From positions 1-61,759 of the forward strand of contig CANLOV010000016.1 in assembly GCA_947492955.1 (NCBI GenBank): DNA of 61,759 nucleotides, given 5' to 3'. Positions 46,691-56,229 of this stretch are shown here, piece after piece (position 1 is the first letter of the stretch; the number at the start of each line of letters is the position of its first letter). The notes beneath the pieces were generated by a model. The model searched no databases, was not told the origin of the DNA, and worked only from the letters and a program-made list of their open reading frames with translations. This stretch comes from an uncultured Cellulophaga sp. GTDB taxonomy: Bacteria > Bacteroidota > Bacteroidia > Flavobacteriales > Flavobacteriaceae. The translations under genes were made by a program, and so were the position numbers.

Positions 46691-49600
46691 ATGAAAACCA
46701 TGAAAAAACTATTCCTCTTACTTATAAGTTGTATAAGCTATATTAGCTATGCTCAGCAACAAAATGGAAGCTTTTCCATTAGCCCAGCGACTTTTAATAA
46801 AAATGAAGAAATTACGATTACAGTTTCTGATATTAATATAGATACGTGGGGAGTTACAGACCTATATCTTTGGACATGGTATTTTAATAGCCCTACTGCT
46901 ACAAATGCAATAGATTCGCCAACCAATGGCACATGGGAAAACTCCAGTGAAAATCAAAAAATGATTAATAATGGAGATGGTACACATTCCATTACATTTA
47001 TACCTACTACACTTTATAACGATACCAATATAACTAGTATAGGAATGCTTGTAAAAGCAAAAGATGGTAGCGGAGATAAAAAAACACAAGATAATATAGT
47101 AGATGTAGGTAAATTTCAGCTTACCATAACAAGTCCTAATGACTTTCCTGTAATTATTAATTCTGGTGGTTCTATTACTATTAATGCAACAACATCTGTG
47201 GCTGCAGATTTTGTTTTATCTGCCAATGATGTTATTATTAATAGTAGCAATACTGCAGCAGCAACCTACAATTACACACAAAATAATATCACTCAAAATA
47301 CTACGTATAAATTAGCTGCTACTAATACAGGAGAAACCATAACAAATGAGTTTAATGTCTTTATAAAGCCTACCACTGTAGAAGAAGCTTTACCAGATGA
47401 CCTCGTAGATGGTATTAATTTAAATACAGAAGACAATACAAAAGCTACTCTGGTTTTATATGCCCCGGAAAAGGAATTTGTACATGTAAAAGGAGATTTT
47501 AATAATTGGCAAATAAACAGTGCTTATCTTATGAAAAAAGATAGCAATAAAGATAGGTTTTGGATAGAACTAGATGGATTAACTCCACAGACAAATCACC
47601 TTTACCAATATGTAGTAGAATATGCTTTGTCTATAGCAGACCCCTACGCTACTCTAATTTTAGATGGATATGGAAACGATACTTTTATAGATGAAGTAAC
47701 ATTTCCTAATATTCCGACATATCCTGCTGAACAAACAGAAGCTATTACAGTTTTAAGAACAGGAGACCCAGAGTATATATGGCAAACAACAGATTTTAAA
47801 CGTCCAGAAAAAACAGATTTAGTAATATATGAATTGTTAATTAGAGACTTTGATGAATTACATAGTTTTAATGCTACAAAAAACAGATTAGATTATTTAC
47901 AAGATTTAGGTATAAATGCTATTGAATTAATGCCTGTAAACGAGTTTGATGGCAACGAAAGTTGGGGCTACAATCCTTCTTTCCATATGGCTTTAGATAA
48001 ATACTATGGAACAAAAAATAATCTTAAATCATTTATAGATGAGTGTCATGCTCGCGGAATTGCTGTAATATTAGATGTAGTATATAACCATGCTACAGGT
48101 CAGCACCCATACTATCGCATGTGGAATACAGATAATGGTGGTACTGGCGGACAAGCATCTGATAACAACCCATTTTTTAATGCTACGGCAACACATTCTT
48201 ATAGTGTGTTTAATGATTTTAATCATGAATCTATTGCAACAAGAGATTACGTTAAACAAACGCTTAGCTATTGGATTAATGAATTTAAGCTAGATGGTAT
48301 GCGCTGGGATTTAACAAAAGGATTTACCCAAAATTGTAGTAACACAGACAATAGCTGTACCGATAAAATACAAACAGATAGAATTGATATATTAAAAGAG
48401 TATGCAGATATACAATGGGCTTTAGATAATGATTTCTATGTTATTTTTGAACACTTGGGAACTCTAGAAGAAGAGGAACAATGGGCAAATTATAGAATAG
48501 AAGAAGGCAAAGGCATACTATTATGGAATAAACAAACGGGACCTTACAATGAAGCCACTTTAGGATTTCATGAAAATAATAAATCTAATTTCTCTGGAGC
48601 TTCTTATCTAAATAAAGGATTTACACAACCATCTGCCATATCTTATATGGAAAGCCATGATGAAGAACGTTTAATGTATAAAAACATTGAATTTGGTGAT
48701 ACCGGAGAAGATTATGATATAAAATCATTAGATACAGCTTTAAGTAGAATGGAATTGGCAGGTGCTTTCTTTTTTAGTATTCCTGGGCCTAAAATGATAT
48801 GGCAATTTGGAGAATTGGGATATGATGTTTCTATAGATTTCAATGGCCGTGTAGGTAATAAACCTATTAAATGGGAGTATGCAAATGAAACCAACCGAAA
48901 GGCTATTTATACAATTTGGAGTAAACTTATTAATTTAAAAATAAACGAACCTATTTTTAAAACATCTGATTTTCAGTTACAACTAGAAGATACTGATGGC
49001 TTAAAACAAATACATCTTACAGATAATAATGGTACTGATACAGCAATTAAATATGTTACCATCATTGGTAATTTTGGAACAACAGAACAAGAAATAAATC
49101 CTAATTTTCAAGAAACCGGTGTATGGTACGAATTTTTAAATGGAAATCTAAAATATGTGGTTACCGATACACAAAAGAATATCATATTACAACCAGGTGA
49201 GTTTAGAATATTTGGAAACAATCCTACCAGCCTTTTTCCTAATGATAATATTCCTGATGATAATATTCCTGATGATGATAGTGATGGTGTTCGTAATGAA
49301 GATGACACTTGCCCAAATACACCACTAGGAAAAACAGTAGACGTAAACGGTTGTGAAATTTTCTCATTAGCAGCTACTAATTTTAGTTTAAAAACACAAA
49401 GTGAAACGTGTAATAATAGTAATAATGGTACTATTTCTATCACTGCTGTAGAAAACTATGCATATACAGCTACCTTAAGTGTAAATGGTACTAATGAAAC
49501 TATAAAAGATTTTACTTCTGATGTAGAGTTTACAAACCTTGGAGCAGATACCTATACACTTTGTATTACTCTAAAAGAAGAGCCCAATTACAAACAATGC

Positions 49601-50086
49601 TTTAATGTTTCTATTTCTGAACCCGAAGATTTATTGGTAAACTCAAATGTTGACCCTTTATCTAAAAAATTAGTACTTACACTAAACGGTAGTAGTAATT
49701 ACATTATAAACTTAAATGACACTATTATTACTACTTCTAAAAATGAAATTACGTTCGATTTAAATACAACCCATAACAAATTAAGTGTAAAAACAGATAA
49801 AGAGTGCCAAGGAATGTATACGGATATTATTCTTTTAAATAACACAACGCTTCTATATCCTAACCCTGTTAAAAACGATAAACTTTTTATTAAGCTACAA
49901 CAAATAAGTAATGCCAATGTAGAGATAGAAATCTATAGTAACACAGGGGCTTTTATTTCGTCAAAAAAATATGCTATCAAAGAAAATCACATTGAAATAG
50001 ATATGTCTAAGCTAGCAACCGGATTATATATTGTAAAAATTAAAACGGCCAAAGAAACTTTAAACTATAAAATCATGAAATCATGA
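46691..50086 (+). CDS. Large secreted multidomain GH13 alpha-amylase with T9SS tail
   Basis: A 1131-residue secreted enzyme. Signal peptide (LLLISCISYISYAQ), a beta-rich N-terminal domain (25-160), an Ig-like segment, a CBM48-like domain (about 250-330; ATLVLYAPEKEFVHVKGDFNNW), then the GH13 barrel (about 380-780). Catalytic residues: Asp540 in GMRWDLTKG, Glu587 in VIFEHLG and Asp657 in ESHDEERL; region I is ILDVVYNHATG. A thrombospondin-3-like calcium-binding linker (DDDSDGVRNEDDTCPNT) near residue 865 leads to a further beta domain and a T9SS sorting domain (LLYPNPVKND to the end). It would attack starch or glycogen outside the cell. The next gene overlaps by 4 bp. Confidence 0.93.
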   Translation: MKTMKKLFLLLISCISYISYAQQQNGSFSISPATFNKNEEITITVSDINIDTWGVTDLYLWTWYFNSPTATNAIDSPTNGTWENSSENQKMINNGDGTHSITFIPTTLYNDTNITSIGMLVKAKDGSGDKKTQDNIVDVGKFQLTITSPNDFPVIINSGGSITINATTSVAADFVLSANDVIINSSNTAAATYNYTQNNITQNTTYKLAATNTGETITNEFNVFIKPTTVEEALPDDLVDGINLNTEDNTKATLVLYAPEKEFVHVKGDFNNWQINSAYLMKKDSNKDRFWIELDGLTPQTNHLYQYVVEYALSIADPYATLILDGYGNDTFIDEVTFPNIPTYPAEQTEAITVLRTGDPEYIWQTTDFKRPEKTDLVIYELLIRDFDELHSFNATKNRLDYLQDLGINAIELMPVNEFDGNESWGYNPSFHMALDKYYGTKNNLKSFIDECHARGIAVILDVVYNHATGQHPYYRMWNTDNGGTGGQASDNNPFFNATATHSYSVFNDFNHESIATRDYVKQTLSYWINEFKLDGMRWDLTKGFTQNCSNTDNSCTDKIQTDRIDILKEYADIQWALDNDFYVIFEHLGTLEEEEQWANYRIEEGKGILLWNKQTGPYNEATLGFHENNKSNFSGASYLNKGFTQPSAISYMESHDEERLMYKNIEFGDTGEDYDIKSLDTALSRMELAGAFFFSIPGPKMIWQFGELGYDVSIDFNGRVGNKPIKWEYANETNRKAIYTIWSKLINLKINEPIFKTSDFQLQLEDTDGLKQIHLTDNNGTDTAIKYVTIIGNFGTTEQEINPNFQETGVWYEFLNGNLKYVVTDTQKNIILQPGEFRIFGNNPTSLFPNDNIPDDNIPDDDSDGVRNEDDTCPNTPLGKTVDVNGCEIFSLAATNFSLKTQSETCNNSNNGTISITAVENYAYTATLSVNGTNETIKDFTSDVEFTNLGADTYTLCITLKEEPNYKQCFNVSISEPEDLLVNSNVDPLSKKLVLTLNGSSNYIINLNDTIITTSKNEITFDLNTTHNKLSVKTDKECQGMYTDIILLNNTTLLYPNPVKNDKLFIKLQQISNANVEIEIYSNTGAFISSKKYAIKENHIEIDMSKLATGLYIVKIKTAKETLNYKIMKS
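49244..49273 (+). repeat. 15-bp tandem duplication in the amylase linker
   Basis: GATAATATTCCTGAT occurs twice in direct succession, encoding DNIPD twice in the acidic linker before the thrombospondin-3-like repeat. It may vary in copy number between strains. Confidence 0.85.
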
Positions 50087-50778
50087 AAAAACTTAAACCT
50101 ATTCTTTTTATACTTGGCTGCTATTTATTTATAACATGTAGCTGTAGTAATAACAGTAAAGACCAAGAGCCTGTACTTATACCAGAAGCTTCTAGTTTAG
50201 TATTCCCAATAGATAATACGATATGTAACGAAGGCACTATAATTTCAGCTACCCAAAGTTCTGTTTTATTTAAATGGAGTGCATCTGAAAACACAGATTC
50301 TTATGTTATAAACCTTTTAAATTTAACTACAAATATTTCTAAAAGTTATGATGCAAATACAAATGAGCTAGCAGTAACAATTTTAAGAGGAAATTCTTAT
50401 TCATGGTCAATAACATCAAAAAACAACGGTACTGAAGAAACAGCCGAAAGTACTGTTTGGAACTTTTACAATGCTGGTTTACCAGTAGAAAACCATGTTC
50501 CATTTCCTGCCAGTATTATTAGCCCGTCAATGGGTTCTAGCATCAATGCAGGCACAATTACATTAGAATGGAAAGGAAACGATATCGATAATGATATAGC
50601 TTCTTATGAAATATTGTTAGATACTAACTCTGTACCTACTACTATAATTGGAAGTTCTACTGATGAATTTATAAACACACTAGTTACTACTGGTGAAATA
50701 TATTATTGGAAAGTAATTAGTTATGATGCCCTTGGAAACTCTTCCTGCTCAGAAGTGTTTCAATTTAAAGTAAAGTGA
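50083..50778 (+). CDS. Lipoprotein with two fibronectin-III-like domains
   Basis: A 231-residue lipoprotein (YLFITC, Cys19, with a second Cys at 21). Two beta-sandwich domains of fibronectin-III type follow: about 35-130 (VLFKWSASENTDSYVINLL, SYSWSITSKNNGT) and 140-231 (GTITLEWKGNDIDNDIASYEILLD, YYWKVISYDALGNSSCSEVFQFKV). No enzyme motif is visible. Because it overlaps the amylase stop by ATGA it is probably translated with it and may bind glycan or scaffold the amylase at the surface; this is inference. Confidence 0.75.
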   Translation: MKKLKPILFILGCYLFITCSCSNNSKDQEPVLIPEASSLVFPIDNTICNEGTIISATQSSVLFKWSASENTDSYVINLLNLTTNISKSYDANTNELAVTILRGNSYSWSITSKNNGTEETAESTVWNFYNAGLPVENHVPFPASIISPSMGSSINAGTITLEWKGNDIDNDIASYEILLDTNSVPTTIIGSSTDEFINTLVTTGEIYYWKVISYDALGNSSCSEVFQFKVK

Positions 50779-50795
50779 TTTTAGTTTTTTTAGTG

Positions 50796-50830
50796 AAAAT
50801 GGCTGTGTAGAATTTTCTAGCAGCCATTTT
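50796..50830 (+). terminator. Terminator of the plus-strand glucan arm
   Basis: AAAATGGCTG (50796-50805) pairs with CAGCCATTTT (50821-50830), a 10-bp stem followed by a T-run. It lies between the lipoprotein stop (50778) and the convergent ilvA stop (50928). Confidence 0.85.
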
Positions 50831-50927
50831 TTTATTTCTTTTTATGCTTATAAAATACAATATGTACCAATTCTGCAATCAGAAAACTTTTATAGTACTA
50901 CACTTTGTTCTTCTTCTATACTCTCTT

Positions 50928-52181
50928 TTATATTAAATATTGAAATAAATCTGGTTTATCGTTTAAATAGTCTCCAAAGAAATTCTCTGCTTTCATTCTT
51001 TGTATTAGTGGTTCTAAATCTTCTGAACTCTTTAATTCTATACCCACAATTGCTGGAGCATTCTCTTTGCTCGATTTTTTAGAATACTCAAAATGTGTAA
51101 TATCATCATTTGGTCCCAGTATTTCCACTACAAATTGTTTTAATGCTCCCGGACGCTGTGGAAAACGCACAATAAAGTAATGTTTTAGTTTACCAAATAA
51201 AAGAGCTCTCTCTTTAATTTCTGCCGTTCTGGTAATATCATTGTTACTACCACTAAGAATACATACTACATTTTTTCCTTTAATTTCTTTTTTAAAGGTA
51301 TCCAGTACCGAAATAGTTAATGCACCTGCTGGCTCTACTACAATAGCATCCCTATTGTACAAATCTAATATAGTTTGACATACTTTTCCTTCGGGTACTG
51401 TTACCATATCATAAAGGTATGAGTTACATATAGCAAATGTTAAATCCCCTACTCGCTTTACTGCCGCGCCATCTACAAACTTATCTATTTGTTTTAATGT
51501 TGTATTTATTCCCTTCTTTATAGATGTTTTCATGGATGGAGCTCCTGCTGGTTCTACTCCAATAATTTTAGTATCTGGAGACAACTCCTTAAAAACACTA
51601 CACAAACCTGAAGCCAAACCACCACCACCAACAGCAACAAAAAGGTAATCTATAGGTTTAGATACTTGTTTTATAAGCTCTAGACCAACAGTAGCTTGTC
51701 CTTCTATTATTTTAAGGTCATCAAAAGGATGTATGTATGTTTTCTGTTCCTTTTCACATAATTCCATTGCTGCCTTAGAGGCATCATCAAAAGTATCTCC
51801 TTCTAAAACAATACGAACCTTATCTCCGCCAAACATTTTTGTTTGTTCTATTTTTTGCTTGGGAGTTACAGAAGGCATATAAATAGTCCCTTCTATTCCA
51901 AGGTAAAAACAAGCAAAAGCAACTCCTTGCGCATGATTACCAGCACTGGCACATACAACACCTTTTTCCATTTGTTCTTTAGACAGTGAGCTTATTTTAT
52001 TAAAAGCGCCTCTAATTTTATAAGAACGTACTCTATGTAAATCTTCTCGTTTTAATAAAATGGTTGCATCATAAATATTAGAATACCTAATATTTTCAGA
52101 CAAAGGCGTTATATCTGCCACTTGCCTAATTGTTTTTAATGCTTTTGTTATATCCTTTATACTAGGAAACTTTACTTCCAT
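50928..52181 (-). CDS. ilvA: Threonine ammonia-lyase (threonine dehydratase)
   Basis: A 417-residue PLP enzyme converting threonine to 2-oxobutanoate for isoleucine synthesis. The PLP lysine lies in RVRSYKIRGAFNKI; VVCASAGNHAQGVA and the glycine loop VAVGGGGLASGL are diagnostic. The C-terminal 85 residues (HYFIVRFPQRPGALKQFVVEILG) form one ACT-like regulatory domain, the shorter architecture. It lies 186 bp downstream of ilvC, beyond a strong terminator, so it is likely expressed separately or by readthrough. Confidence 0.96.
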   Translation of the reverse strand: MEVKFPSIKDITKALKTIRQVADITPLSENIRYSNIYDATILLKREDLHRVRSYKIRGAFNKISSLSKEQMEKGVVCASAGNHAQGVAFACFYLGIEGTIYMPSVTPKQKIEQTKMFGGDKVRIVLEGDTFDDASKAAMELCEKEQKTYIHPFDDLKIIEGQATVGLELIKQVSKPIDYLFVAVGGGGLASGLCSVFKELSPDTKIIGVEPAGAPSMKTSIKKGINTTLKQIDKFVDGAAVKRVGDLTFAICNSYLYDMVTVPEGKVCQTILDLYNRDAIVVEPAGALTISVLDTFKKEIKGKNVVCILSGSNNDITRTAEIKERALLFGKLKHYFIVRFPQRPGALKQFVVEILGPNDDITHFEYSKKSSKENAPAIVGIELKSSEDLEPLIQRMKAENFFGDYLNDKPDLFQYLI

Positions 52182-52339
52182 TCTATTATTTTTAATTCAT
52201 CATCTAATTTAATAATTCCTAACTTTCTTGTATACTATAACCTGTAGTAGATTTAATAGGATATATTAATATCTCTGATATTTTTTTATGCTGCAAGCTT
52301 TCAATTTTAATTAAACATGTTAAAACTAAGGTAAAAAAA

Positions 52340-52363
52340 AAGCTCCCTAATTAGGGAGCTTTA
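52340..52363 (-). terminator. Terminator of the ilvDBNC operon
   Basis: AAAGCTCCCT (52340-52349) and AGGGAGCTTT (52354-52363) form a 10-bp stem with loop AATT, followed by a long T-run in the minus direction. It starts 4 bases past the ilvC stop codon and separates ilvC from ilvA. Confidence 0.9.
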
Positions 52364-52367
52364 AGTT

Positions 52368-53843
52368 TTAAACGATTGGCTTCATTGCCGTCATCGATGC
52401 TCGAAGTCTTGCTCCTACGACTTCAACTGGGTGCTCTCGTAAAGCTTTATTTACTTCTATTAGTTTTGCGTTATCTACTCCTGCATCTTTTCCTTCTCCA
52501 TAAGCTTTTCCTATGATATCTGTTTCTACAGTTTTCATAAAATCAGTTAATAAAGGCTTACAAGCATGATCAAATAAATAACAACCGTATTCTGCTGTAT
52601 CTGAAATTACTCTGTTCATTTCAAATAATTTCTTTCTTGCAATTGTATTTGCAATTAATGGCGTTTCGTGTAAAGACTCATAGTAAGCAGACTCAGCAAT
52701 AATTCCAGAATCTGTCATAGCTTCGAAAGCTAATTCTACACCTGCTCTTACCATAGCAACCATTAATACTCCGTTATCATAAAATTCTTGCTCAGAAATT
52801 TCAACGTCACCAGCTGGAGTCTTCTCAAAGTTAGTTTCTCCTGTAGCAGCTCTCCATCCTAATAAATTTTTATCTCCATTAGCCCAATCTTCCATCATTG
52901 TTTTAGAAAAATGACCTCCAATGATATCATCCATATGCTTTTGGAATAACGGACGCATAATATCTTTTAATTCTTCTGCTAATTCAAAAGCTTTAATTTT
53001 TGCAGGGTTAGATAAACGGTCCATCATATTAGTAATACCTCCGTATTTTAATCCTTCCGTAATAGTTTCCCATCCGTACTGAATTAATTTAGAAGCATAA
53101 CCAGCATCAATTCCTTTTTCAATCATTTTATCAAAACAAAGGATAGATCCTGTTTGTAACAAACCACAAAGAATAGTTTGCTCTCCCATTAAATCTGATT
53201 TTACCTCTGCAACAAATGAAGATTCTAAAACACCAGCTCTATCTCCTCCTGTTCCTACAGCGTAAGCTTTAGCTTCTGCTAAACCTTTTCCTTGAGGATC
53301 GTTCTCTGGGTGAACAGCAATTAATGTAGGTACTCCAAATCCTCTTTTATATTCTTCACGAACCTCAGAACCTGGGCTCTTAGGTGCTACCATTATTACG
53401 GTTAAATCCTCACGAATTTGCATTCCTTCCTCAACAATATTAAAACCATGAGAATAAGATAATGTAGCTCCTTTTTTCATTAATGGCATAACTGCACTAA
53501 CTACTGGCGTATGTTGCTTATCTGGCGTTAAGTTAATAACTAAATCTGCCGTTGGTAACAATTCTTCATAAGTACCAACATTAAAATTGTTTTCCGTTGC
53601 ATTTAAGTAAGATTGTCTCTTCTCTTTAATAGCAGCTTCACGTAAAGTATAAGAAATATCTAATCCAGAATCTCTCATATTTAAACCTTGGTTAAGTCCT
53701 TGAGCACCACAACCAACAATAACAATTTTCTTTCCTTTTAAAGCGGATACACCATCAGAAAATTCAGTAGAATCCATAAATCTACATTTTCCTAATTGAG
53801 TCAACTGATCTCTTAGTGATAGTGTATTAAAATAATTTGCCAT
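52368..53843 (-). CDS. ilvC: Ketol-acid reductoisomerase, class II (long form)
   Basis: A 491-residue NADPH-dependent enzyme that isomerises and reduces acetolactate and acetohydroxybutyrate. The Rossmann motif is [38 protein letters not shown] is the conserved loop, and metal-binding acidic residues lie in [13 protein letters not shown]. The length equals that of the class II (E. coli-type) enzyme with a duplicated C-terminal domain. It is 27 bp downstream of ilvN in the ilvD-B-N-C operon, which ends with the hairpin just after it. Confidence 0.97.
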   Translation of the reverse strand: MANYFNTLSLRDQLTQLGKCRFMDSTEFSDGVSALKGKKIVIVGCGAQGLNQGLNMRDSGLDISYTLREAAIKEKRQSYLNATENNFNVGTYEELLPTADLVINLTPDKQHTPVVSAVMPLMKKGATLSYSHGFNIVEEGMQIREDLTVIMVAPKSPGSEVREEYKRGFGVPTLIAVHPENDPQGKGLAEAKAYAVGTGGDRAGVLESSFVAEVKSDLMGEQTILCGLLQTGSILCFDKMIEKGIDAGYASKLIQYGWETITEGLKYGGITNMMDRLSNPAKIKAFELAEELKDIMRPLFQKHMDDIIGGHFSKTMMEDWANGDKNLLGWRAATGETNFEKTPAGDVEISEQEFYDNGVLMVAMVRAGVELAFEAMTDSGIIAESAYYESLHETPLIANTIARKKLFEMNRVISDTAEYGCYLFDHACKPLLTDFMKTVETDIIGKAYGEGKDAGVDNAKLIEVNKALREHPVEVVGARLRASMTAMKPIV

Positions 53844-53870
53844 TTCTATTCTCGTTTTTTGTTTTATTTA

Positions 53871-54392
53871 TTATTGAATTTCTTTTAATAACGCTGTAAT
53901 CTGCATTTCTGCTTTTGAAACTGCAATCCTTCCTGATCTAACGAACTGCATAATTCCAAAAGGTTTTAATTTATTATACATATCATCTATCTCTGGTCTT
54001 CTTCCTGTTTTTGCTAAAACAAAATAATCTCTAGAAACAGTTACAATAGTAGCGTTACTCTCTTTTATTATATTTTGTATTTGACGCTCATCAAACAATA
54101 AAGCTGAATCTATTTTAAATAATACAGATTCCTGAAAAATTGTTTCTTCATCGGTATGATAAAAAGCTTTAATAACTTCTATTTGCTTTTCTATCTGACC
54201 CACAATTTTTCTTGCTACTTCTTCTTCTGTATGTATTACAACAGTAAATTTAGATACGTTTTCTATTTCAGATTTTGAAACATTTAAACTCTCTATATTT
54301 ATATGACGCTTTAAAAATATTCCAGATATTCTATTCAGCAATCCTACGTTATTTTCTGAATAAACCGATATGGTAAATCTCTTTTTTTCCAT
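53871..54392 (-). CDS. ilvN: Acetolactate synthase small (regulatory) subunit
   Basis: A 173-residue regulatory subunit. I start at the ATG at 54392 (MEKKRFTISVYSENNVGLLNR), since an in-frame start at 54494 would add 34 residues overlapping the end of ilvB. The N-terminal ACT domain (about 1-80; GIFLKRHINIESLNVSKSE) binds valine or leucine for feedback control. The second half (VLFKIDSALLFDERQIQNII) is the usual C-terminal domain. It pairs with IlvB, encoded 26 bp upstream. Confidence 0.95.
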   Translation of the reverse strand: MEKKRFTISVYSENNVGLLNRISGIFLKRHINIESLNVSKSEIENVSKFTVVIHTEEEVARKIVGQIEKQIEVIKAFYHTDEETIFQESVLFKIDSALLFDERQIQNIIKESNATIVTVSRDYFVLAKTGRRPEIDDMYNKLKPFGIMQFVRSGRIAVSKAEMQITALLKEIQ

Positions 54393-54418
54393 CTTATCTA
54401 TAATCAAAGATCTATTAA

Positions 54419-56152
54419 TTATTTTAATCTTATATCTGAAACCGATGCTCCTGTTGGTATCATAGGAAAAACATTGTTTTCCTTTTCTACACATACTTCT
54501 AAAAAGTATGCTCCTTCTGTCTCAAACATTGTTTTTACTGCATCTGCTAAATCAGCACGTTCTGTTACTCTATTTGCTGGTATATTATACCCTTCTGCAA
54601 TCTTAACAAAATCTGGATTTGTCATTTCAGTAGAGGCATATCTGTTTTCAAAAAATAGTTCTTGCCACTGACGTACCATTCCTAAAAACTCATTATTCAA
54701 CACCAATATTTTAACACCAATATTGTTCTGAAATATAGTTCCTAATTCCTGTATCGTCATTTGGTATCCTCCATCTCCAATAACTGCAACTACATGTCTG
54801 TCTGGTGCTCCCATTTTTGCTCCAATAGCAGCAGGTAAAGCAAAGCCCATAGTTCCTAATCCGCCAGAGGTAACATTACTCTTACTTTTTACAAACTCTG
54901 CATAACGTATCGCCATCATTTGGTGCTGACCTACATCGGTAACAACTACAGCATCACCTTTAGTAACCTCATTAACATTACGGATTACTTCTCCCATGCT
55001 AATTCCGTCCTTTGTAGGATACAATTCTTCTTGTATTACACTTTCCTTTTCTATTTTATCATGAGCTTCAAATTCTTGTAACCATGATGCATGTGTATTT
55101 TTATTTACTTCTGGTAAAATGGCAGCTAAGGTGTTTTTTACGTTCCCCATTACAGCAACATCAGCTTTTACATTTTTACTAACCTCTGCTGGGTCTATTT
55201 CAAAATGAACAACTTTAGCTTGTTTAGCATATGTTGCTAAATTTCCTGTTACACGATCATCAAAACGCATTCCAATAGCAATTAACAAATCGCATTCGTT
55301 TGTTAACTTATTAGGTCCGTAGTTTCCATGCATACCAACCATACCCACATTTAAAGGATGAGCTGTTTCTAATGCAGACACTCCTAAGATTGTCCATGCA
55401 GCCGGTATTCCAGTTTTTTCTACAAAAGCTTTAAACTCTGCTTCTGCTTCACCTAGTATTACACCTTGTCCCCATACAATCATTGGTTTTTTTGCAGCAT
55501 TAATTAAAGTAGCCGCGTCTTTTAATGATTGAGGTTCTGTTTTTGGTGTAGCCTTGTAACTACGAATACCTTTACATTTTTCATAACTAAAATCAATCTC
55601 AGCAAACTGAGCATCTTTAGTTATATCTACTAATACTGGCCCTGGTCTTCCGGACCTAGCAATATAAAATGCTTTAGCCATTACAGCAGGTATATCTTCT
55701 GCCTTTGTAATTTGTATATTCCACTTTGTTACAGGTGTAGAAATTCCTATAATATCTGTTTCCTGAAAAGCATCTGAACCTAATAAATGAGATGCTACCT
55801 GACCTGTAATACAAACCATTGGTGTAGAATCTATCTGTGCATCTGCAATACCTGTAACTAAATTTGTTGCTCCTGGCCCCGAAGTTGCAATCGCAACTCC
55901 TACTTTACCACTAGTACGCGCATAACCTTGAGCTGAGTGTGTTGCTCCTTGCTCATGGCGTGTTAAAATGTGCGTTAATTTATCTTGATATTTATATAGC
56001 TCATCATAAACAGGCATAATTGCCCCTCCAGGATAACCATAGATTAAATCTACACCTTCCTCTAAAAGACAACGAATTACTGCTTCTGCTCCCGTAATAC
56101 GCTCTGTTTTTACAGTACTATTTTGCTGTTTTTTTAATGTGTCTGTATTCAT
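54419..56152 (-). CDS. ilvB: Acetolactate synthase large (catalytic) subunit
   Basis: A 577-residue ThDP enzyme that joins two pyruvates, or pyruvate and 2-oxobutanoate. The catalytic Glu is in RHEQGATHSAQGYAR; the ThDP/Mg motif is VIGDGGYQMTIQELGTIFQNN; VGMVGMHGNYGPNKL and AIGMRFDDRVTGN mark the FAD region. Full length for the family. Second gene of the ilvD-B-N-C operon, 77 bp after ilvD. Confidence 0.97.
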   Translation of the reverse strand: MNTDTLKKQQNSTVKTERITGAEAVIRCLLEEGVDLIYGYPGGAIMPVYDELYKYQDKLTHILTRHEQGATHSAQGYARTSGKVGVAIATSGPGATNLVTGIADAQIDSTPMVCITGQVASHLLGSDAFQETDIIGISTPVTKWNIQITKAEDIPAVMAKAFYIARSGRPGPVLVDITKDAQFAEIDFSYEKCKGIRSYKATPKTEPQSLKDAATLINAAKKPMIVWGQGVILGEAEAEFKAFVEKTGIPAAWTILGVSALETAHPLNVGMVGMHGNYGPNKLTNECDLLIAIGMRFDDRVTGNLATYAKQAKVVHFEIDPAEVSKNVKADVAVMGNVKNTLAAILPEVNKNTHASWLQEFEAHDKIEKESVIQEELYPTKDGISMGEVIRNVNEVTKGDAVVVTDVGQHQMMAIRYAEFVKSKSNVTSGGLGTMGFALPAAIGAKMGAPDRHVVAVIGDGGYQMTIQELGTIFQNNIGVKILVLNNEFLGMVRQWQELFFENRYASTEMTNPDFVKIAEGYNIPANRVTERADLADAVKTMFETEGAYFLEVCVEKENNVFPMIPTGASVSDIRLK

Positions 56153-56229
56153 CTTTTTAGCGTTATGCTTTTTAAAATAAGCAATTGACGTTTTTTTGCT
56201 AAATGTGTATCACTTTCAGCTTATTATTT

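Noticed and set aside
48071-48293. Two opposing short open frames inside the amylase gene
   Set aside because: Both lie within the catalytic barrel coding sequence and encode low-complexity peptides without family features.
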